From positions 1 through 35,004 of the forward strand of contig NZ_JADQDD010000024.1 in NCBI RefSeq assembly GCF_019263595.1: 35,004 bases of DNA, written 5' to 3'. The translations under genes and the position numbers were made by a program. How positions within the stretch are numbered: position 1 is the stretch's first letter; each line of letters begins with the position of its first letter. Positions 30,585-35,004 of this stretch are shown in pieces. The DNA comes from Pseudonocardia sp. KRD291 (GTDB taxonomy: Bacteria > Actinomycetota > Actinomycetes > Mycobacteriales > Pseudonocardiaceae). Under the pieces are notes generated by a model. The model was not told where the DNA came from. It ran no database searches and saw only the letters and a program-made list of their open reading frames with translations.

Positions 30585-31348
30585 GTTCACGGAGCGAGCG
30601 CGAGCGGCGCGAGGCGGCGCAGGCGCGGCTCTCGGCCGCGGGGATCACGCCCACCAAGGCCAAGGGCGGTGGCGGCGGAGGCAGGCAGGGGCTGGTGATC
30701 GCCGCCGTCATCCTCGTCGTCGCCGTGGTGGCGGGGCTGTTCGTCTACTTCTCCCAGCCGAGCTCCACCGGTGACGCCGCGGCGGTCGCGCCGACCTACA
30801 CCGCGGCGCGGACGGGCACCGTGGTCATGGCGGGCGCACCGACCGCGCCGGTCACCGTGGACGTCTACGAGGACTACCTCTGCCCGGCCTGCCAGCAGTT
30901 CGAGCGGATCTACGGCGACGAGATCACCACCGCCCTCAACCAGGGCAAGGTCAAGGTCAACTACCACGGGATCGCGATCCTGGACCGGGCCAGCGAGCCG
31001 CAGGGCTACTCCACCCTGGCCGGTAGCGCGGCCCTGTGCGCCGCCGACGCCGGGATCTGGCCTGCGTTCCACAGCCGGTTGTTCGCCGAGCAGCCGGCCG
31101 AGGGCGGGCCGGGCAAGACGGCCCAGGAGCTGGCCGCCATCGGCCAGCAGATGGGGGCGCAGGGCGACTTCGCGGGCTGCGTGAACGCCAACGCCGACGC
31201 CGCCGCGATCGCGCAGGCGACGAACGACGCGGCCGGGAACGAGGCCGTGGCGCCGGGCGGCAGCTTCGGCACCCCGACCGTCCTGCTCAACGGCACCAAG
31301 ATCGAGATCAACGACCAGGACTGGCTCAGCCGCGCGATCGGCGCCTGA
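30581..31348 (+). CDS. Membrane-anchored DsbA-like thioredoxin
   Basis: This 255-aa protein has a basic cytoplasmic N-tail with a Gly run, one anchor helix (about 37-58) and an extracytoplasmic DsbA-like domain. The active site is CPAC (101-104) in VDVYEDYLCPACQQFE. The cis-Pro loop is FGTPTVLLNG. It probably forms or reshuffles disulfides in exported proteins. AGGGAGG precedes the ATG, and the ATGA overlap couples it to the MauE gene, its likely redox partner. Actinobacterial homologues in this position are annotated DsbA family. Confidence 0.94.
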   Translation: MSSRSERERREAAQARLSAAGITPTKAKGGGGGGRQGLVIAAVILVVAVVAGLFVYFSQPSSTGDAAAVAPTYTAARTGTVVMAGAPTAPVTVDVYEDYLCPACQQFERIYGDEITTALNQGKVKVNYHGIAILDRASEPQGYSTLAGSAALCAADAGIWPAFHSRLFAEQPAEGGPGKTAQELAAIGQQMGAQGDFAGCVNANADAAAIAQATNDAAGNEAVAPGGSFGTPTVLLNGTKIEINDQDWLSRAIGA

Positions 31349-31363
31349 GCACTCCGGTCGCGC

Positions 31364-32005
31364 TCAGCGGTCCACCCGCACGGTGAACCGCGGCAGGAAC
31401 CACTGGACCAGCGGACCGACGCCCAGCGCGTAGGCGACCGTCACGATGCCGAACGTGCCGCCGAGCAGCCAGCCGATGAGCACCACCGTCACCTCGATCG
31501 AGGTCCGGACCAGCCGCACCGACCACCCCGTGCGCGCCGCGAGCCCGGTCATCAGCCCGTCCCGGGGCCCGGGCCCCAGGCCGACGCCGATGTAGGCCGC
31601 CGTCGCCGCGGCGTTGAGCACGATCCCGGCGACCGCGAAGCCGATCCGCCACCCGAGTCCCCCCGACTCGAGCACAGCCGACGTCGGCAGCACGGCCAGC
31701 GCGACGTCCACCGCGACGCCGATCACCACGATGTTCGCGACCGTCCCGATCCCCGGCCGCTCCCGCAGCGGGACCCAGACCAGCAGCACGACCACGCCGA
31801 GCACGACCGTGGTCGTCCCGATCGTCAACCCGCTGCGCAGCGCGACGCCCTGGTGCAGCACGTCCCACGGCATCGCGCCCAGCCCGGCGCGCAGCATCAG
31901 GGCCATCGAGAACGCGTAGGCCACCAGGCCCACGACGAGCTGGGTCAGTCGCCGCGCGCGCCGGGGCATCCGCAGAGACCAGCGGGTCGTTCCGTCGATC
32001 GTCAC
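31364..32005 (-). CDS. YczE/YyaS family membrane protein
   Basis: This 213-aa integral membrane protein has five helices, starting RRLTQLVVGLVAYAFSMALMLRAGLGAMPWDVLHQG, the YczE family signature (GLGxxPWDVLHQG). GPGPRDGLMTGL is a second conserved stretch. It may transport a small molecule; the family's substrate is unsettled. It is divergent from a MocR regulator, the same arrangement as yczE-yczR in B. subtilis, so it is the likely target. GTG 32005 is chosen; the spacing to CAGCAT fits the local leaderless pattern weakly. Confidence 0.9.
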   Translation of the reverse strand: MTIDGTTRWSLRMPRRARRLTQLVVGLVAYAFSMALMLRAGLGAMPWDVLHQGVALRSGLTIGTTTVVLGVVVLLVWVPLRERPGIGTVANIVVIGVAVDVALAVLPTSAVLESGGLGWRIGFAVAGIVLNAAATAAYIGVGLGPGPRDGLMTGLAARTGWSVRLVRTSIEVTVVLIGWLLGGTFGIVTVAYALGVGPLVQWFLPRFTVRVDR

Positions 32006-32067
32006 GAAATGGCATGCTGCCTGAGAAGGTGGCGTGATGTCGTCGGTCCAATCGGGAGGAAGTGGCC

Positions 32068-33540
32068 TTGATCAGGAACGGCGACGGGCACGGGATCGGC
32101 GCCGCGCGGCTGGCCGGGCTGCTCGGTGACGTCCGGGCCGGGCGTGGCCCGGCGTACCGGACGCTGGCCGCGGCCGTCCGGGTGCTGGTCGACGACGGCC
32201 GGCTGCCGTCCGGGACCCGGCTTCCCGCCGAGCGCGCCCTGGCCGCCGAGCTGGCGCTGAGCCGGGTCACCGTCACCCACGCCTACCGGGACCTGCGCTC
32301 CGCGGGCTGGGCCGACGCGCGTCAGGGCTCCGGCACCTGGGTCCGGCTCCCGGACGGCCCCCTGCGTCCCGACGGTGCATGGGTACCCGCCCCCGTCCGC
32401 GGCGGGGTCATCGACCTGACGCACGCCGCGCCGCCGGCTCCGCAGGCGATGTCGGCCCTGCTGCGTCGGGCGATGGAACGCCTCGACGCCGAGCTGGCCG
32501 GGCACGGGTACGGCCCGGACGGGCTCCCCGCGCTGCGCGAGCGGGTCGCGGCCCGCTTCACCGCCCGCGGGCTGCCCACCGACCCGGACCAGATCGTGGT
32601 GACCAGCGGGGCGCTGCACGCGATCGGCACCGCACTCGGCGAGCTCGCCGGGCCCGGGGACCGGGTGCTCGTCGAGAACCCGACCTACCCCGCCGTGCTG
32701 GACCTCATCGACGACGTCCGCGCCCTCCCGGTCCCGGTGGCCCTGGACCGGGAGCCGGTGCAGACGGCGTTGCCGCGCGCCGCCCGGCAGACCGCAGCCC
32801 GCGTCGCCTACCTGATGGCCGACTTCCAGAACCCGACCGGCGTGCTGCTCGACGACGACGCCCGGGCCCGTCTGATGCTCCGGCTGGCCCGCCAGGGGGT
32901 CGTCGCGATCGTCGACGAGACGTTCGTCGACCTCGACCTGCGCGACGGCGGCATCGCTGCGCCGACGGCACCCGGGCCCCGGCCGTGCGCCGCGTACGCC
33001 CCGCGCGACGACGACGTCGTCACCGTAGGAGGGATCAGCAAGATCGCCTGGGGTGGCCTGCGGCTGGGCTGGATGCGGACCGCACGCGAACCGGCCGCCC
33101 GGATGCGTCGCCGGCTCGCCCGCGCGCAGATCTCGCCGCCGATCCTGGAACAGCTGATCGGCGTCGAGGTCCTCGACGCGCTGGACGACCTGCGCGCCGA
33201 GCGGATCGGGCCGTTGCGCGCACAGCGCGACCGTCTGGTCGCCGAGGTCGGGGCCGAGTTCCCGGACTGGCGGGTGCAGGTCCCGGACGGCGGGTTGATG
33301 CTCTGGTACGACCTGCGTACGGAGATGTCCACGGCGCTCTCGGCGGTCGCCCCACGGCACGGGCTGAGCCTCGCGCCCGGCCCGCGGTTCGGTCCCGGGC
33401 GGGCGTTCGAGGACCGGTTGCGACTGCCGTTCACCCACCCCGAGCCGGTGCTGGCCGAGGCGGTGCGACGGCTGCGCCGGGCCGTCGACGACGTCGGCGC
33501 GGGCCCCGTCCCGGAAGCCCGCGCCGATCTCGTCGTCTAG
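32068..33540 (+). CDS. MocR/GntR-type regulator with aminotransferase domain
   Basis: This 490-aa protein has an N-terminal GntR winged helix (about 25-95, LPSGTRLPAERALAAELALSRVTVTHAYRDL) and a class I aminotransferase-like domain. The PLP lysine is expected in GGISKIAWGGLRLGW. MocR proteins bind PLP-linked effectors and control adjacent genes. Here the neighbour is yczE-like. GGAGG at 32055-32059 is 8 nt from the TTG at 32068 but only 2 nt from the GTG at 32062, so TTG is preferred. The DNA target cannot be read off reliably. Confidence 0.92.
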   Translation: MIRNGDGHGIGAARLAGLLGDVRAGRGPAYRTLAAAVRVLVDDGRLPSGTRLPAERALAAELALSRVTVTHAYRDLRSAGWADARQGSGTWVRLPDGPLRPDGAWVPAPVRGGVIDLTHAAPPAPQAMSALLRRAMERLDAELAGHGYGPDGLPALRERVAARFTARGLPTDPDQIVVTSGALHAIGTALGELAGPGDRVLVENPTYPAVLDLIDDVRALPVPVALDREPVQTALPRAARQTAARVAYLMADFQNPTGVLLDDDARARLMLRLARQGVVAIVDETFVDLDLRDGGIAAPTAPGPRPCAAYAPRDDDVVTVGGISKIAWGGLRLGWMRTAREPAARMRRRLARAQISPPILEQLIGVEVLDALDDLRAERIGPLRAQRDRLVAEVGAEFPDWRVQVPDGGLMLWYDLRTEMSTALSAVAPRHGLSLAPGPRFGPGRAFEDRLRLPFTHPEPVLAEAVRRLRRAVDDVGAGPVPEARADLVV

Positions 33541-33551
33541 CGCGGCCGCGC
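33540..33551. terminator. Short palindrome between convergent genes
   Basis: GCGCGGCCGCGC is a perfect 12-bp palindrome that starts at the last base of the MocR stop codon and ends 5 nt before the GntP stop. It may act as a weak bidirectional terminator. Confidence 0.4.
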
Positions 33552-33555
33552 GGGG

Positions 33556-35004
33556 TCAGACGATCAGGTCGAGGAGCAGCACGAACACCAGGCCGAACAC
33601 CGAGATCAGCGTCTCCATGATCGACCAGGTCCGGATGTTCTGCCCCACGGTCAGCCCGAAGTACTCCTTGACCAGCCAGAACCCGGCGTCGTTGACGTGT
33701 GAGAAGAACAGCGATCCGGACCCGATGGCCAGCACCAGCAGCGAGGTCTGAGTCGGGTCGAGGGTGGACAGCAGTGGCACCAGGATCCCGGCCGCGGTCA
33801 CCGTCGCGACCGTCGCGGAGCCGGTGGCCAGCCGGATCGCGACCGCCACCAGCCATCCCAGCAGCAGCACCGAGATGCCCGCGCCGGTGGCCCAGTCGGC
33901 GATCAGCTGCCCGATCCCGGTGTCGACCAGGGTCTGCTTGAACCCGCCGCCCGCGGCGACGATCAGCACGATGCCGGCGATCGCCGGGAGCGCGTTCTCC
34001 AGCGTCCTCGACACCGCCCGCACGCCCATCGCGGCGCCGCGGCCGAGCGTGAACGCCGCGACCAGTACCGAGATCAGCAGCGCGACGAGCGGGGTGCCGA
34101 CGAAGTCCAGCGCCGTGCGGACCCCCGTGCCCTCGGACGCGAGCAGGTCGGCGACGGCCTTGGCCATCATCAGCGCGACCGGCAGCAGCACCGTGGCCAG
34201 CGTGACCCCGAAGCCCGGGCGGGGAGCCTGCGCGGTGTCCCCGTCGGCCCCGGCCCCACCGCCGGAGCCCGTTCCGGTGCGTACCGCGGTCGAGCCCGCC
34301 TCCGCCATCTCCTCGCGCCCGGAGAACAGCGCGGGCGGCTCGACGTCGACCCAGCGGGCGGCGAACCGGGCGAACACCGGCCCGGACAGGGCGATCACCG
34401 GGATCGCGACGACGACGCCGAGCAGCAGCGTGATGCCCAGGTCGGCGTCCAGCACGCCGATCGCGGCCAGCGGCCCGGGGTGCGGCGGCACCAGGCCGTG
34501 CATGGCCGAGAGCCCGGCCAGCGCCGGGATCCCGACCGCGATCACCGAGACCTGCGCGCGCCGGGCCACCAGGAAGATCACCGGCATCAGCATCACGAGG
34601 CCGATCTCGAAGAACATCGGCAACCCGATCAGCGCGCCGACACCGGCCATCGCCCACGGCAGGGTCCGCGGCCCCGACTTCCCGACGATCGTGTCCACCA
34701 GCCGGTCCGCGCCTCCGGAGTCGGCGAGCAGCTTGCCGAACATGGCCCCGAGCGCGATCAGCGTGCCGACGCTCGCCGCGGTGTCGCCGAACCCCGTGGT
34801 GAAGCTCTCCACGGCGTCGTCCATCGCCTGGCCCGCGACGGCGGCGACCAGCAGCGAGCCGATCGTCAGGGCCAGGAACGGGTGCAGCGAGAACCGGGTG
34901 ATCAGCAGGACGAGGGCCGCGATGCCGACCAGCGCGGCGACGACCAGGCGTCCGCCGGACGCGGCGGGCGCGACGGCCTCGGCCGCCAGCAGAACGGTGT
35001 GCAC
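33556..35004 (-). CDS. GntP-family gluconate/hydroxy-acid permease (possibly partial)
   Basis: This protein of at least 482 aa has about twelve transmembrane helices and GntP motifs: SLHPFLALTIGSLLVAA, GLPMFFEIGLVMLMPV, HGLVPPHPGPLAA and HVNDAGFWLVKEYFG. It should take up gluconate or a related sugar acid with protons. A hydrophilic Gly/Ala loop (about 240-260) separates the two halves. The GTG at 35004 is the first codon inside the window. It gives a plausible full-length protein, but the true start could lie beyond the edge. Confidence 0.93.
   Translation of the reverse strand: MHTVLLAAEAVAPAASGGRLVVAALVGIAALVLLITRFSLHPFLALTIGSLLVAAVAGQAMDDAVESFTTGFGDTAASVGTLIALGAMFGKLLADSGGADRLVDTIVGKSGPRTLPWAMAGVGALIGLPMFFEIGLVMLMPVIFLVARRAQVSVIAVGIPALAGLSAMHGLVPPHPGPLAAIGVLDADLGITLLLGVVVAIPVIALSGPVFARFAARWVDVEPPALFSGREEMAEAGSTAVRTGTGSGGGAGADGDTAQAPRPGFGVTLATVLLPVALMMAKAVADLLASEGTGVRTALDFVGTPLVALLISVLVAAFTLGRGAAMGVRAVSRTLENALPAIAGIVLIVAAGGGFKQTLVDTGIGQLIADWATGAGISVLLLGWLVAVAIRLATGSATVATVTAAGILVPLLSTLDPTQTSLLVLAIGSGSLFFSHVNDAGFWLVKEYFGLTVGQNIRTWSIMETLISVFGLVFVLLLDLIV

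Noticed and set aside
1..35004. CRISPR arrays, insertion sequences, prophage genes or an origin of replication
   Set aside because: I found no regularly spaced repeats, transposase, integrase, capsid or dnaA-box cluster on either strand.

Overview
The window is very GC-rich, uses GTG and TTG starts freely, and carries typical actinobacterial gene sets: ftsEX-smpB-ssrA, SoxR, a DUF2342 zincin, a UPF0182 protein and a P450/3Fe-4S ferredoxin pair. The gene order and protein style suggest a chromosome of the Pseudonocardiales, probably close to Pseudonocardia. That placement is an inference from gene content, not from a search. I see no phage, IS element, integrase or CRISPR array.

Layout. Positions 1-9.4 kb hold a 55-aa basic protein, an ABC1/UbiB kinase coupled to an E1-like (ThiF/cyclodehydratase-type) protein, and three peptidase-like genes: YgjP-type HELAH, DUF2342 zincin and PDZ-Lon/S16. 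A large UPF0182 membrane protein follows. Positions 9.4-9.8 kb carry two identical initiator tRNA-Met genes, each followed by a strong hairpin. Positions 9.8-15.7 kb hold an RsmC-like methyltransferase back to back with an S4-domain protein, an acyltransferase-3/SGNH protein, a secreted lytic transglycosylase, soxR and a tyrosine phosphatase. Positions 15.7-19.4 kb hold a PIN/RHH toxin-antitoxin-like pair, a two-gene acyl-CoA dehydrogenase operon behind a perfect palindrome, and a PadR regulator. Positions 19.5-26.1 kb form a conserved housekeeping block: prfB, a lipoprotein, an SDR (opposite strand), ftsE, ftsX, smpB, an amidohydrolase and the tmRNA gene ssrA, whose tag reads ADNSRTAPQSAFALAA. 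Positions 26.1-35 kb hold a P450-ferredoxin operon, a VIT-family transporter divergent from an iron-sulfur photolyase, a MauE-DsbA redox pair, a YczE membrane protein divergent from a MocR regulator, and a GntP permease at the right edge.

How the genes work together. prfB, smpB and ssrA all act in translation termination and ribosome rescue, and the two initiator tRNA genes add an initiation function. FtsEX, the transglycosylase and the acyltransferase act at the envelope. MauE and DsbA probably form a membrane/extracytoplasmic thiol-redox pair. The two acyl-CoA dehydrogenases probably form one heteromeric enzyme.

The most striking sequence-level pattern is a recurring TAnnnT hexamer (often TAGGCT) placed 6-8 nt before a GTG or ATG start that lacks a Shine-Dalgarno. 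It occurs at about a dozen genes and implies widespread leaderless transcription. At 10472-10481 two such hexamers on opposite strands overlap, so two divergent leaderless genes appear to share one promoter core.
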